The notes beneath the pieces are model-generated. The model was given only the letters and a program-made list of their open reading frames with translations. It was not told where the DNA came from and did not search any database. A stretch of 64,000 nt of DNA from Mermis nigrescens (taxonomy: Eukaryota; Nematoda; Enoplea; Mermithida; Mermithidae): contig JAVLUZ010000154.1 of the NCBI GenBank assembly GCA_036768485.1, positions 6,988,512 to 7,052,511 on the forward strand, in the 5' to 3' direction. Within the stretch, counting starts at the first letter, position 1, and each line of letters begins with the position of its first letter. Made by a program: the position numbers and the translations under genes. This document shows positions 11,427-20,863 of the stretch, in pieces.

Positions 11427-11593
11427 CAGTGCCGGATCCAGGATTTTTCTAAGGGGGGGCGGAACCCTGACCTGGGCGGAAAAATTAGCTGTTTTATTGC
11501 TAAAAATCGCTCAAACATCCTTAATTCTGCGCACTATTTTGGGCCAATGAAGGGGCGGCCGCCCCCCTCGCCCCTCCCAAAAATCCGTCCCTG
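11427..11593. mobile_element. 167-bp hAT MITE, CAGTGCCGGATCC family
   Basis: The left end is CAGTGCCGGATCCAGGATTT and the right end AAAATCCGTCCCTG is its imperfect inverse. A perfect 8-bp TSD AGTACTAT flanks both sides. It lies in intron 3 of the hAT gene. The interior is G/C-run rich (GGGGGGGCGG, GGCGGCCGCC). Confidence 0.9.
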
Positions 11594-11639
11594 AGTACTA
11601 TGCGTTTAGTAGCATTCATTCTTTTTAACTCTTCTTTAG

Positions 11640-11889
11640 ATACGCGTCGGAAATAATGCTAGCTCCTGATACCGACGTTTTCCGATATTGGTGTCTAAAT
11701 CAACATACATACGAAAAATTGTCCGTTATCGCGTGCAATCTTCTTTCAGTTCCTGCATCCTCCGCTTCCGTTGAAAGGGCCTTTTCAGCTGCCGGATTGT
11801 CGCGTTTGGGACGTCGGAACAGATTGAAAGATACTAATTTGAAAAATATTGCCTTGTTGAAAATGAACCAACATTTTATTGAAATTTGA
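11640..11889 (+). CDS. hAT gene exon 4: hATC dimerisation domain
   Basis: The acceptor is CTCTTCTTTAG at 11639 and the stop is TGA at 11887. The exon encodes the hATC domain: DVFRYWCLNQHTYEKL, then the small-residue motif SVPASSASVERAFS with the catalytic Glu, then RNRLKDTNLKNIALLKMN. The terminal domain is complete. No poly(A) signal is obvious in the next 100 bases. Confidence 0.92.
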
Positions 11890-12059
11890 ATTATTTGTTG
11901 ATTAAAATTGTTGTTGATGTCTTTGAGACAGAAAGGAACTTTCAAACAGTACAATAAGTATTCATGACTTCAGTGATTATAATTTTAGCAGCAATGTTTT
12001 AAAAAAATTGCATTCGTTATTTGGATTAATGTCGTTTTTGTAAAAAGTGGACTACACTG

Positions 12060-12546
12060 CATACGTGGGCAGCAAGAAAATTCTGGGGGGAGGTAAGATT
12101 TTTTTGAAGGTCAAAAAATGGCCTTAAAAATGGTGGTATGGCGATAAAAACACCATTTTTCGACGTTTCTCATCAAGCACTATCCATTGGCATCAAAAAA
12201 TTGCGAAAAAACGAAATAAATTTTCAAAAATTGAATTCTGGGGGTTGGTATTTTGATTTCTGGGGAGGTATTTTGGTTTCTGGGGGGTGCATACCCCCCA
12301 AACCGCCACGCCCAGGTGTGGTGGGCAGTACCGATATTCTGGGAGGGAAAGGGCTGAAAAAATTTTCAAAGGTCAAAATGGTCTTAAAAGCGGTCATATG
12401 GCGGAATAACACCATTTTTCGACCCTCATCGAGCACTATCCAATGGCATCAAAAAATCGCTAAGAAAGCAAAAAAAATTTCAAAAATTGAATTCTATGGG
12501 GTTATTCCGACTTCTGGGGGTTGCATACCCCCCACGCCCACGTGTG
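12060..12546. mobile_element. Two fused copies of MITE family A
   Basis: One perfect TSD, CTACACTG, flanks the whole 487-bp unit (12052-12059 and 12547-12554). A complete MITE end (CCCAGGTGTG) lies inside at 12320. It is followed by GTGGGCAG, which also occurs at the left end of the unit. This fits one copy inserted near the 5' end of another, then loss of the short duplicated segment. Confidence 0.85.
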
Positions 12547-12694
12547 CTACACTGTCTTTTGGTTGACTCATGCCCATTGGTAAAAGTCTAAACTTGTGAG
12601 CTTTTACTTTTTAGATACGTAGAAGCTGTTAATTGCAAATTTTCCTTGGGTCCATCCCAGACCCCTCTGGGGGCTTTTATATTAGACCCGCCAC

Positions 12695-12918
12695 CATACG
12701 TGGGCAGCAAGAAAATTCTGGGGTGTGCAAGATTTTTCAAAGGTCAAAAAATGCCCTTTAAAAATGCTGGTATGGCGAAAAAACGCCATTTTTCGACGTT
12801 TCTCAACGAGCACTATCCATTGGCATCAAAAAATTGCGAAAAAATTTTCAAAAATTCTGGGGTTACCCCCTCCCCCCAAATCCACCCAAACCCCCCCCAC
12901 TCCTCACGTCCAGGTGTG
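12695..12918. mobile_element. MITE family A copy, TSD CCCGCCAC
   Basis: A perfect 8-bp TSD lies at 12687-12694 and 12919-12926. The copy is 224 bp, shortened in the region after the central block. Confidence 0.92.
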
Positions 12919-13007
12919 CCCGCCACCCGAGACCCCCCAAATCCATGTGGGCTCGGGCGCTTATGCCCTCCTTTTTAGGAATACAAATTGCTGCACAAAA
13001 AATATTT

Positions 13008-13190
13008 TTATCTGGATCTGGATCTGAATCTGGATCTTTTTAAATTTTGATCTGGCAAAACGATCTGGATCTGGATCTGGTTATTTTCCTATCTGCTTAT
13101 CTGATCTGGATCTGGATCTGCCAGAAAATCTGAACCCGATCTTTATCTGGATCTGGATCTGGGTAAAAATCTGGATCTTTTACATCACTA
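13008..13190. repeat. GGATCT hexamer array with hAT-like end
   Basis: About twenty GGATCT/GATCTG units in imperfect array. The right end TTTTACATCACTA is the inverse of TAGTGATGTAAAA, a common hAT terminus. The left terminus is not recognisable, so the element is probably truncated. Confidence 0.65.
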
Positions 13191-13349
13191 GTTTTATGCC
13201 CACCTAAAGCATAAACTCACAGGTTAACCCCCAACTGCAGCACCATTGAAAAGGCAGTGTGCAATACCAATCAAATGCAACACCAAGAGAATAACACATG
13301 TGCCTCAATCAATTGATGAGCATAATTGCCTGGTGAGCTTGGTAGGCAT

Positions 13350-13577
13350 CACACCTGGGCATTGGGGGTTTGGGGGGTATGCACTCCCCCTTAGAAACCA
13401 AAATACCCCCCTCCCCCAGAATTCAATTTTTGAAATTTCGCAATTTTTTTGATGCCAATGGATAGTGTTGATAGAAACGTCGAAAAATGGTGTTTTTATC
13501 ACGTACACCATTTTTAGTGCCATCATCTTCAAAAAATCTTGCACCCCACCCCAGAATTTTCTTGCTGCCCATGTATG
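13350..13577. mobile_element. MITE family A, reverse orientation, TSD GTAGGCAT
   Basis: A perfect 8-bp TSD lies at 13342-13349 and 13578-13585. The copy begins CACACCTGGGC and ends TGCTGCCCATGTATG. Confidence 0.92.
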
Positions 13578-13639
13578 GTAGGCATACCACTATGCCCATC
13601 TTAGCTTGTCATTGGCTTGCCTGGTGAGCATGGTAGACA

Positions 13640-14385
13640 TACTGCTATAGCCCGTCTTTGCTCATCATTGGCTTTAATGCCTGTTGGGATATTACCTTCC
13701 TGTCATAGGCATTTGAACCGAAGAGTTCAATAGGCATGTAACCATACGTGGGCAGCAAGAAAATTCTGGGGGTCCAAGATTTTTTGAAGGTCAAAAAATG
13801 GCCTTAAAAATGGTGATATGGCGATAAAAACACCATTTTTCGACGTTTCTCATCAAGCACTATCCATTGGCATCAAAAATTGCGAAAAAACGAAGAAAAA
13901 TTTTCAAAAATTGATTTCTGGGGGGGGGTCTTTTGATTTCTGAAGGGGGGGTCTTTTGGTTTCTGGGGGTCCAGACCCCCCCAGATCCCCCCCACGCCCA
14001 TGGTGCATGTAACTACTGACAGCAGTTACATTATGAAGACAAGATGTGTGAAGAATAGCAATAGAATTCATTTTGTAAAATTCATCAAAATTCGCAAAAT
14101 CGTGGAATATATTTAATCCTTTTGTCTTGCTGCAAGCATCAGCAATTTCCTTAATAATTTCAACGCTTAGGCTGCCTACGTACAATGCCTAAATAATGCG
14201 GTTGCAAATGGCGAAGGTATTGCTCCGATTTCGTCTGGATACACGGGCATGGATATTGAAGGTATATCCAGGATATGCAATTCAAAGAGGCCATCCAATC
14301 CATCATTGACATCACTGGGGTCCAATCGTTTCAAATTGATGTAATGACGCAAAATGCTGAAAATGTATTAATTGTATAGGCTTAA
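13640..14385 (-). pseudogene. Unidentified coding remnant split by a MITE
   Basis: On the minus strand two protein-like frames follow each other. About 14365-14190 contains RLDPSDVNDGLDGLFELHI and PSFATALFRHCT-like sequence with a stop. About 14185-14014 contains SVEIIKEIADACSKTKGL and FHDFANFDEFYKMNS. The frame continues beyond the MITE (13743-14005) as IELFGSNAYDRKVISQQALK down to about 13665. The family is not recognised. It could be the far end of the Polinton, which has the same strand, or a separate gene. An acceptor-like ACATTTTCAG precedes the first segment. Confidence 0.4.
13743..14005. mobile_element. MITE family A copy, TSD CATGTAAC
   Basis: A perfect 8-bp TSD lies at 13735-13742 and 14006-14013. 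It interrupts the coding remnant at 13640-14385. Confidence 0.93.
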
Positions 14386-14979
14386 CTAGGACTTCATTTT
14401 GGGGTCCTAAAATTTTGAAGGCCTCTCCATATATCAAGAAGCACTAGAAAATACTCAAATTATATGGAATTTTTGATCTTTTTTATGAGATCATCATGGT
14501 GAAGGGAAAATTTTCAGAAAGAAATCTTTTGGTTGATTTCAAACACCGTCTAATTCGATCTGCACGACCAATTTCTCAATATCGACTTTTTGTCTTTGCA
14601 TTCAGTTTCATGACCTACTGCTAAAGTCAAATAATGTTGAAACTAATAAATTGGTGGAGAACGCCTGAAAATTTTAATGATAGAAAATAAAAGATCTTTT
14701 GAGTTGTCAAAGTGTGCGAAAAAACGTACTTATTTTTGATTATTTTCCAGTCGAGTCTTAGGGAGACTTCAGAGAAAAAATTCTTCTCAGCTGGTTATGT
14801 CCTGTATTGTGTAGTTTATCAGACAAAACAATGTAACAAAACAAAATTATCAGACTTATACTCACATTTTAAAACAAATTATGTGAACTCTAGGAAAAAA
14901 CTAAAAGGCAATTAGGATGATGTGCCACAGTGAATGATCATTAGGCGTTAAAAATCGAGTACGAAGAAGAGCCGTGGCT
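14386..14979. other. AT-rich, no supported gene
   Basis: Short ORFs only (for example 14712-14915, plus), none with recognisable content. It separates the unidentified remnant from the recognisable Polinton genes. Confidence 0.3.
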
Positions 14980-15248
14980 TTATCATTCCGGAATTTGTGA
15001 CGTACAGAAAAAATCGTGCATTTTGGGCTTTTTTATTTCAAATTCTAGACGTTCACACCATGTTAACCCTTTCATGTATTCTATCGCCGACCTTTCGGAA
15101 TTTGTATCAAACTGATTATTAGACTGACCATAATTACAATGACAAATATACTGCATGATTTTATTTGCAAACAGCAAAGAAAACATAAATGAAGCTCACA
15201 ATAGAAATGTTTCATGAGGAATGAAGCTTTTGGTAGATTGACTTTCAT
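14980..15248 (-). pseudogene. Unknown Polinton-side gene with TATA box
   Basis: A minus-strand ATG at 15248 lies 21 nt after TATATAAC (15269-15276). Its own frame stops early. An overlapping frame (15186-14983, 67 aa) contains QYICHCNYGQSNNQFD and LTWCERLEFEIKKPKMHDF. The pattern is that of one frameshifted gene. No family is recognised. It follows the TBP-like gene on the same strand. Confidence 0.4.
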
Positions 15249-15268
15249 TCTGTATTTTTATTCACTGT

Positions 15269-15276
15269 GTTATATA
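15269..15276 (-). promoter_or_regulatory. TATATAAC box upstream of 14980-15248
   Basis: TATATAAC on the minus strand, 21 nt before the ATG. It is one of a series of similar boxes in this element. Confidence 0.5.
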
Positions 15277-15340
15277 TTTTGCTTTATCTGATCATCAGGC
15301 CCCAGTTGTCTTGAGACATGTCGAGCAGGAATATTACTTT

Positions 15341-15843
15341 TTATATAAACCTATGTAACTGAGCTTCGCTTTTCAGCCCAGTAACTACGATTTTTCCTGT
15401 AATGAATATTAAGGCTGTTGCCTTGCTATTGGGAAACGCAAGTTTTAGTCCTGGAAATAATTCCGGCTCGTATTCTACAATTTTTTTGCGTGTTGTCGAG
15501 CAACAGAGTCAGGTTTATCTTCATGCCAACTTTGCCCGGACCAACAATATTGTGTATGCGCTGATTCGTGACTTGCATTTTGTAGCCGCTTTTTTCTGCA
15601 AAAGTTTGCAAATTTTTTCATTTGCCATTTTATTTTCAGTCACGCTTTTTGCACCAACGCATACTAGCTTTGCCCAAGCTAAATAGAAGACCCGTAGCTT
15701 TTGGTTCCTTAATTCGTATTATCATAGCATTGAATCGCTCAATGATTGAACTCAACGTTTTCACAACTTTTAGCAATCTTGTACAAATCTAGCAATCTGG
15801 CTGAGAGCCGAGCGCTTGAAACAGCGTTCCGCATTGTAGCCAT
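15341..15843 (-). pseudogene. TATA-binding-protein-like gene of the Polinton, frameshifted
   Basis: Successive minus-strand frames reproduce both halves of the TBP saddle. The first repeat shows LDLYKIAKSCENVEF, RFNAMIIRIKEPKATGLLF, then VGAKS. The second shows TNQRIHNIVGPGKVG, EYEPELFPGL, and ALIFITGKIVVTG near the C-terminus. YEPELFPGL and GKIVVTG correspond to strongly conserved TBP positions, but the rest is far from cellular TBP. It is therefore not a recent host TBP copy. Total length is about 167 codons, close to the TBP core. At least four frame changes occur (near 15735, 15660, 15600 and 15480), a decay level like the neighbouring capsid genes. The ATG at 15843 is 57 nt beyond the penton stop and 42 nt after TATATAAC. 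Placement on the same strand and matching decay argue that it belongs to the element. Confidence 0.8.
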
Positions 15844-15884
15844 CTTTTTAAGCAACAACTGGCAATTAATTAGGGTGCAAGACT

Positions 15885-15892
15885 GTTATATA
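15885..15892 (-). promoter_or_regulatory. TATATAAC box before the TBP-like gene
   Basis: TATATAAC on the minus strand lies between the penton stop (15900) and the ATG at 15843, leaving 41 nt to the start codon. Confidence 0.55.
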
Positions 15893-15899
15893 GCCTTTA

Positions 15900-16666
15900 T
15901 TAGAAATAAGCAGGTTTAATTTTCCAAAAATGCAACTTGACAACTCACTTCTTCCTGAAATAAATCGGAATAAATTCATCTAAATTGTCTTTTGATGTTG
16001 ATTTTGATAACTTGGAAATGTCCTTAACAAGAATGGGGACATAGTGAGGAAAAACGAAGGTTTTATCAATAATATTGGGGCAGGACCCTTCTGCGATAAG
16101 GAATTCGTAATAAGGGATCTGCCACATCCTCCAACAATTTGTGGTTCCAAAATATTTGCGTAAATATACAATACTTTAATGCCCCCAACATGCATGTTTG
16201 GTTCATTTTACGCCCCATGCTGATTTTGTTATTTTACCATCTTGAAACCCTAAAATTTTGGTTATTTCTGGTGTAATGTTACTGATTTTACAACTGTCAC
16301 TGAAGCACTATTGTTTGTACTTGTTTTATCGTACTAAAGTATTTAAAAAATATTCCCTTTTTCACAATTTTTTGTCCCCATTTAGAAGGCAGAATTGCAT
16401 CATCTTCAACAAACTCATGTATTAAGTCTAACACCCTAGCAGTATCTTAATTACATGATTGTTGTCATCAACGTCTGTTATATGAATATCAGTCTATTCA
16501 GTTTTTAGCGTTTCCCAATAGTGTGGGTAGATTAGCTGGACATAGACCACATTCCTGAATCTCCAGTCAATTTAATTTTTTGTGGTAAATGTATAGTAAA
16601 TTCAGATGGGGTATTTTGTTTATCCCTAAAAGTGTTACTGGGTAAAGTTACATGGAATTTATCCAT
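15900..16666 (-). pseudogene. Polinton penton-like minor capsid protein, broken
   Basis: The minus-strand start at 16666 reads MDKFHVTLPSNTF, the conserved opening of Polinton minor (penton-like) capsid proteins. It is followed in a shifted frame by VQLIYPHYWET. The C-terminal part (16195-15945) shows YANILEPQIVG, then EGSCPNI, FPHYVPILVKDIS and DEFIPIYFRKK. After a stop the final VVKLHFWKIKPAYF lies in another frame and ends in TAA at 15900. Frame changes occur near 16540 and 16140, plus a TGA near 15945. The product would have formed capsid vertices. Length (about 255 codons) fits the family. Confidence 0.85.
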
Positions 16667-16677
16667 TGTTTAGCAAT

Positions 16678-17166
16678 TTAATTAACTAGAAATTCTTCAT
16701 TTACAACTGTTGTGCTGAGTTTAAATAGACTAATTACAAAACCGGTAATGAATTCATCAGAAAAGCTTTTTTCTAAACTTTGTAAAAATCATTTTTATAG
16801 GCACTTCTCTGCAGTGCCACACTAAAAACAGTACGCACAATTGTCCACATGTAGATGTTAGAGGTTTCCTGCACACATTTTTTATTATATTTTAACTGTG
16901 ATGCATATTTTAGTACGTACTCACGCATTTTTTTCACTAGTGCAATAGCCGGTAGCTATTGAAATATTTGCATTTATCATTTCCATACCTTCAAAAACAA
17001 GCATACCCAGTGGGAGCCGGGCAGATTAACTAGGGTCTGCATTCATAACTAATGCAGATGGTTTACTAAAAGTTGGTGGTAGTTTATTGCTCAAAAGAAC
17101 TCCACAAAAAACTCGACCAACCACCTGGTCACTTTTTAAGACGTTAATTAGCATAATAGTATTCAT
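16678..17166 (-). pseudogene. PRO: Polinton adenain-like cysteine protease, broken
   Basis: The minus-strand start at 17166 reads MNTIMLINVLKSDQVV and continues with VLLSNKLPPTFSKPSALVMN, the typical start of Polinton maturation proteases. The catalytic His appears in PGSHWVCLF in another frame. The catalytic Cys appears in STCGQLCVLFLVWHC near 16840. The C-terminus FSDEFITGFVISLFK ends at TAA 16678. Stops and shifts lie near 17025, 16975 and 16930. The start overlaps the end of the capsid gene, which runs in the same frame without a visible stop. The role is processing of capsid precursors. Confidence 0.85.
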
Positions 17167-17174
17167 CTTTTGAA

Positions 17175-18444
17175 CAGTATAATCAAATATTACATTTTGA
17201 TGCTGGCCTAACAATGCCAAATTATCAAATTTTGGCTTAAACTACTACTTTGATACCTGTGTCTGAAATTTTTCTGCAAAGGTAACCTCAATGCTAGTTG
17301 TACCTTCCCTAATTAGGATCCCAACGGGCGCCGTCATCTTTGTTGGGAGTAAGATCAAATGCAAAAAAGCACTGACCATCATTGAACCCTTCTCTCGAGT
17401 TATATTGTTTCCTTTATTGTCCCTAGCAATCTCCAGCACTTCAAACAATTGATCAAACACTCTAATATACTTCCCTTTCTTAAAATCTAGCTTCAGAGGA
17501 TGGGAAGGAAAAAGTCGCGCTGCCAGAAATCACTTTGCACTGTCATCTAAGCTACATGATTAGACCTTAAATGGCGAGGATTTTAAACGTATGCGTCTAG
17601 GGAGCTGTCCTGAAAATAATGTTTTAAGTGGGGTTGACTGAGATACTGAGATGTACTGGGAATGTGTAAGTTCATCATTGTTACTCTACAAATAGGATAC
17701 TTTGCAGTATTTTTAGTCAGCACTTGCTCAACAGCTAAAATGCACACTGTCTAAAATTTTGATTTTTCTCACTGAAAATTTCATTTATTGTACACTCAGA
17801 CAAGCATTTATTGCTCCACCTGGGCTTTCTAAAACAAATGCATCCAGATTTCTATTTAATTTGAGTCTTAAATTGGTATAATTTAATAAAACTCTGTCTT
17901 GCAAAAATAAATAAAAATGAAGCGTTGAGCTCTTACTCCAACTATTGTTTTATCTTTAAAGTAAAAACATGCTGTTTAAAGCAATAATTATCTTCTGTGA
18001 ATCCTGTTTATCATCTTGAGTATGTCAATGCGGATTGTAAATGTGAGTTTTTTGCATCCCAATTATAGCTTAGTTCGGTCTCTAAGAAAGCTCTGTATGC
18101 ATATTTATTTAACGCTTATCATGCACAAGTTTAAGATTTAAAAATAACTTAACTTGTCTAAAAAATGTTTTACCAATTAAATTTATGGGCGCTACAGCTG
18201 GCGTGGCAGGAATTTATCCATCTACTCCTGCTAGCATAACACCTGGAGATAACGAAAGTTGCATGTAAATGTAACTTTTATTTAGTTGCAAAAAATGAAA
18301 TTTGTATGGACCTTTATCTGCTAGCACGGGTTAGTCAAACTGGATTTCATCCCACATATCCACATTTTACAGCAACTTGGGTAGGAGGGACAGTGAAAAA
18401 ATCCAATTAGCTCTTTGTACTAGCAAGTGAGAGTGAATCGATTA
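17175..18444 (-). pseudogene. MCP: Polinton major capsid protein (double jelly roll), broken
   Basis: Scattered minus-strand frames give conserved MCP stretches in order: LDFFTVPPTQVAV near 18400, INLIGKTFFRQVKLFLN near 18160, KYAYRAFLETELSYNWDAK near 18085, FLQDRVLLNYTNLRLKL near 17900, FSGQLPRRIRLK near 17600, FDQLFEVLEIARDNKG near 17440, and TTSIEVTFAEKFQ with LGQHQNVIFDY at the end. There are several in-frame stops and at least five frame changes. The start codon is uncertain; an ATA stands where an ATG is expected near 18444. The protein would form the icosahedral shell. Confidence 0.85.
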
Positions 18445-18810
18445 TTGAAATTTTAGTTTTTGCTTTTCACTCAAAAATATATCCTGCTTAGGTTCTTTTA
18501 TAGACTTTGGACGCACCCCAAGACCATGTCCCATTTGTAATACTCCATCTGCCTGTTTTAATAAATTTGATGTGGGCTTCTTTTTCATGCTGTTTGAATG
18601 ATTGTATTATAGGTCAACCGTGCAGAATATCAGCTGCTACGTGAGCGCCGGATGCAAGTGCCTCGCTTTCCAATGCTAGTCGCCGCTGATTTCATTATTG
18701 GGATGGCCATTCAAAAAAACGAGCAAAGAAAGTTACCCAAACTCAGCGCCTCGTTGGTAAGGTGTTCCCCTAAACCCAATCATACTACCATAGCCGGCCC
18801 TGCAAAGCCT
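18445..18810 (-). pseudogene. Small Polinton virion-type protein, broken
   Basis: Minus-strand frames show GFRGTPYQRGAEFG, then ESEALASGAHVAADILHG, then QMGHGLGVRPKSIKEPKQ ending in TAA just before the capsid gene. The N-terminal YQRG and C-terminal basic tail fit a small minor virion protein found upstream of MCP in Polintons. I do not assign it to PW/PX/PY by name. At least two frameshifts and one TGA. Confidence 0.65.
18495..18502 (-). promoter_or_regulatory. TATAAAAG box upstream of the capsid gene
   Basis: TATAAAAG on the minus strand about 50 nt before the presumed capsid start. It lies inside the end of the preceding small gene, so coding constraint could explain it. Confidence 0.35.
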
Positions 18811-19082
18811 GGTTGCTATAGTAGCTCGAGCCAAATGTTAAAATTTTTGGGACTGAATTGTTGTCTCATTCTTGAAATTTATTGTTTCTTCATGCATGCA
18901 TTTCTTTTTATAGACTTATTTTTGCACAATTTTTCAACCAACTGCACATACGTGGTCTTTTTTTAAGCGCTGATGGCATAAGCGCCTCATAATTCTACTG
19001 ATGTGTGCTTTGCATATGAACTCTTTTGTCCATTGCAGAGGGAGTAGACATATTGGGAATACATACAACTCTTTTCTTGCAG
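18811..19082 (-). other. Spacer between small Polinton genes
   Basis: No conserved segment recognised on the minus strand. Plus-strand ORFs at 18652-18966 and 19143-19397 are shadows. Confidence 0.3.
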
Positions 19083-19645
19083 AAAGCTTAAACGTTTTCT
19101 ATTTACAATAGATGATTTTGGCACATTATTGTCCATCAATTTTTGCAGAAAAATGTCAGCTCCTATGCAGTCTGGCTCAGACTTGCCTGTTTGCGGCTAA
19201 AATTGGCAATTAAATCTACAATATTTGAACCAACAATTTTTTTCCCAGCAATAAACATTTCACCTTTGACAGATTATCTAATGCTTGGACTTGTGCACGC
19301 ATACTGTGTCAGCAACATGGCATTTTTTTGCCACTTTAATTGGTACCATGTTAAAGACTGCCTCCTTTACAGAATCAATCACTTTATTTTCTTGTAAGTC
19401 ATGTGAAACCTGATTATTTATTTCCTCAATTTCTAATTGGAGCGGATTTCAGTAATCTTGCTTAGCAATTTGATACCTATGCAAAATTTGATTAATTTTT
19501 ACTACTTTAGCATCACGGGCAATGTTTTATCTTGCAAAATGCTTAGCATTTCATTATCTAAATCTGACCTATATTTTACATTGCTTTTGTTTTTCCCGCA
19601 GTTAACTTGTGTGGTACTGCACTCACTCTTGTTTGCATGCATCAT
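19083..19645 (-). pseudogene. Polinton protein with GKKIVGSNIVDLI segment, broken
   Basis: From an ATG at 19645, minus-strand frames give SDLDNEMLSILQD, AKVVKINQILHRYQIAKQDY, EEINNQVSHDLQEN, then EMFIAGKKIVGSNIVDLIA and NFSRKQ. The order (coiled helices, then a compact KIVGSNIVDL-type segment) is the pattern of a conserved Polinton protein of unknown function encoded next to the QKGGFLP-type protein. Stops (TGA near 19455, TAG near 19275) and frameshifts are present. Confidence 0.6.
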
Positions 19646-19981
19646 TGTTTTATTATTGCAATCCGCTAATAATTGACCCGCAATTCCTAATATAGGCACA
19701 ATGGGTAGAAAATCACCTTTTTGTACAAGCAAGTCCTTTTTTTGTTGTTCATTGCATTGCTTTCAATTATACACCAAAGCAGCAGTATGTACTAAATCAA
19801 TTTTTCAACTTCTTCGGATTTTAAAGGTATATTGCCATTAGGAACATTGAGAATGCCATTTGCACAGGCATGTGATCAAATCATTATTGGCAGTTTGTAA
19901 TATTGCTCTACACTGCTTAGGTCTAGCCTTGGTGAGCACGTCAATGTTACTAAAATTTTTGTGTAAACGTTTTGGAGCCAT
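19646..19981 (-). pseudogene. Small basic Polinton protein with QKGDFLP motif, broken
   Basis: The start MAPKRLHKNFSNIDVL at 19981 is followed in a shifted frame by GILNVPNGNIPLKSEEVEKL. A further shift gives LLVQKGDFLPIVPILGIAG. This layout (basic helix, GNIPL, then QKGGFLP and a hydrophobic Gly-rich tail) is typical of a short conserved Polinton protein resembling adenoviral core or membrane-active peptides. That resemblance is inference. Two shifts and one stop. Confidence 0.7.
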
Positions 19982-20016
19982 ATTTTAAGAATGAGTAAAA
20001 ATTACAATAAACATCT

Positions 20017-20024
20017 CTTTTATA
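20017..20024 (-). promoter_or_regulatory. TATAAAAG box before the QKGDFLP gene
   Basis: TATAAAAG on the minus strand, 35 nt before the ATG at 19981. Confidence 0.5.
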
Positions 20025-20110
20025 CTTTTTCAGTATAAACTACAGAACAATTTGAAAAGATTTTAGCTCTAGGGTGTAAGTTTTCCGATATAGATTGAGT
20101 CAAGCTTGCA

Positions 20111-20622
20111 CTAAAAGGAATTGAAAATGGTTTTTTTTGTAGCATCATTAAAGGCTTCTAGAAAAATTTAGGATAATGAGCGTAAAGCTGACGGGCTAAT
20201 GTTTGCCTTTGAAGCCGATCTGAGGGGTTTTTCATTGAAACTAAATATTCTGTGTTAATGTGACACGCTCTTAAACCCTTAAAAATATATTTTGTACCAT
20301 ATGTACAACAGAAATGTTCCAGTGATGACACAACCTCGTGTAAATAGTACATCATTATGTGCTTCTTTCATAAGATTGTCTATAATAATAACCTGGGGCT
20401 GAAAGAATGCTCCCGAACTAAACTAAAATTTGCGTGGCCTTTCACAAAAATACATTTTTTAATCTCTTCATAATCTTCTGCAAGAAACCGTATAAATTTT
20501 GGGACCCAGTAGAAATATAATCAGTCGCATTTTTAACGAAGTTAAGCTTAACAAAAGTAGTTTTACTCAGCTTTTGCGGCAGGTCCTGCAACAATGCATG
20601 TGAATGGGTGCTCAAAATCCAT
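20111..20622 (-). pseudogene. ATP: Polinton genome-packaging ATPase (FtsK/HerA type), broken
   Basis: The minus-strand start MDFEHPFTCIVAGP at 20622 leads into the Walker A region, where the P-loop is damaged by stops and a shift near 20570. A Walker-B-like VIIIDNLMKEAHND lies near 20390. The C-terminal part is open (20355-20158), with GLRACHINTEYLVSMKNPSD and RQTLARQLYAHYPKFF, and ends LEAFNDATKKTIFNSF at TAG 20111. It would pump DNA into capsids. At about 170 codons it is shorter than usual for the family, so an internal deletion is likely. Confidence 0.82.
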
Positions 20623-20652
20623 GTTCAATAATAGATAGAATGCTGATAAAGT

Positions 20653-20660
20653 CTAATATA
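20653..20660 (-). promoter_or_regulatory. TATATTAG box before the ATPase gene
   Basis: TATATTAG on the minus strand, one mismatch from TATATAAG, 30 nt before the ATG at 20622. Confidence 0.4.
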
Positions 20661-20863
20661 CATGAAGCCCACTCAGCCAGCTGCTTGTGTAGCTGCCCAG
20701 CCTGCAGGACGTCGGACCCGGAGCTTCTTTGCAGGCCATTTTTCTTGGTTATTTTAATTTTTAAATTTTTCTTAATTTTTAATTTTTTCACGAATACATG
20801 GCTACACACATAATTTATCAGATCGCATCCATTTATTTGCTTTATTTCAAAGCTGATTAAACT

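Larger units (their letters stand above)
3568..11889 (+). pseudogene. Four-exon hAT-superfamily transposase gene
   Basis: The gene encodes a cut-and-paste transposase (or a transposase-derived protein) of about 650 residues. Exons are 3568-4907, 8933-9139, 10725-10900 and 11640-11889. All three introns have GT..AG ends and compatible phases (0, 0, 2). Domains in order are an N-terminal BED zinc finger, an RNase-H-like core with acidic residues in CLDIWSKKD and VVTDNGSNV, the VTRWN motif, and the C-terminal hATC dimerisation segment with ASSASVERAFSAAG. That segment also carries the third catalytic acid. The only visible lesion is a one-base shift in the A8 run near 3781-3788, within the BED finger. 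This could be real or a sequencing error. No terminal inverted repeats were found around it, so domestication cannot be excluded. Introns carry at least six MITEs. Confidence 0.85.

Noticed and set aside
15402..15686. 94-aa plus-strand ORF
   Set aside because: It is antisense to the TBP-like gene and has no recognisable content, whereas the minus frames carry TBP motifs.
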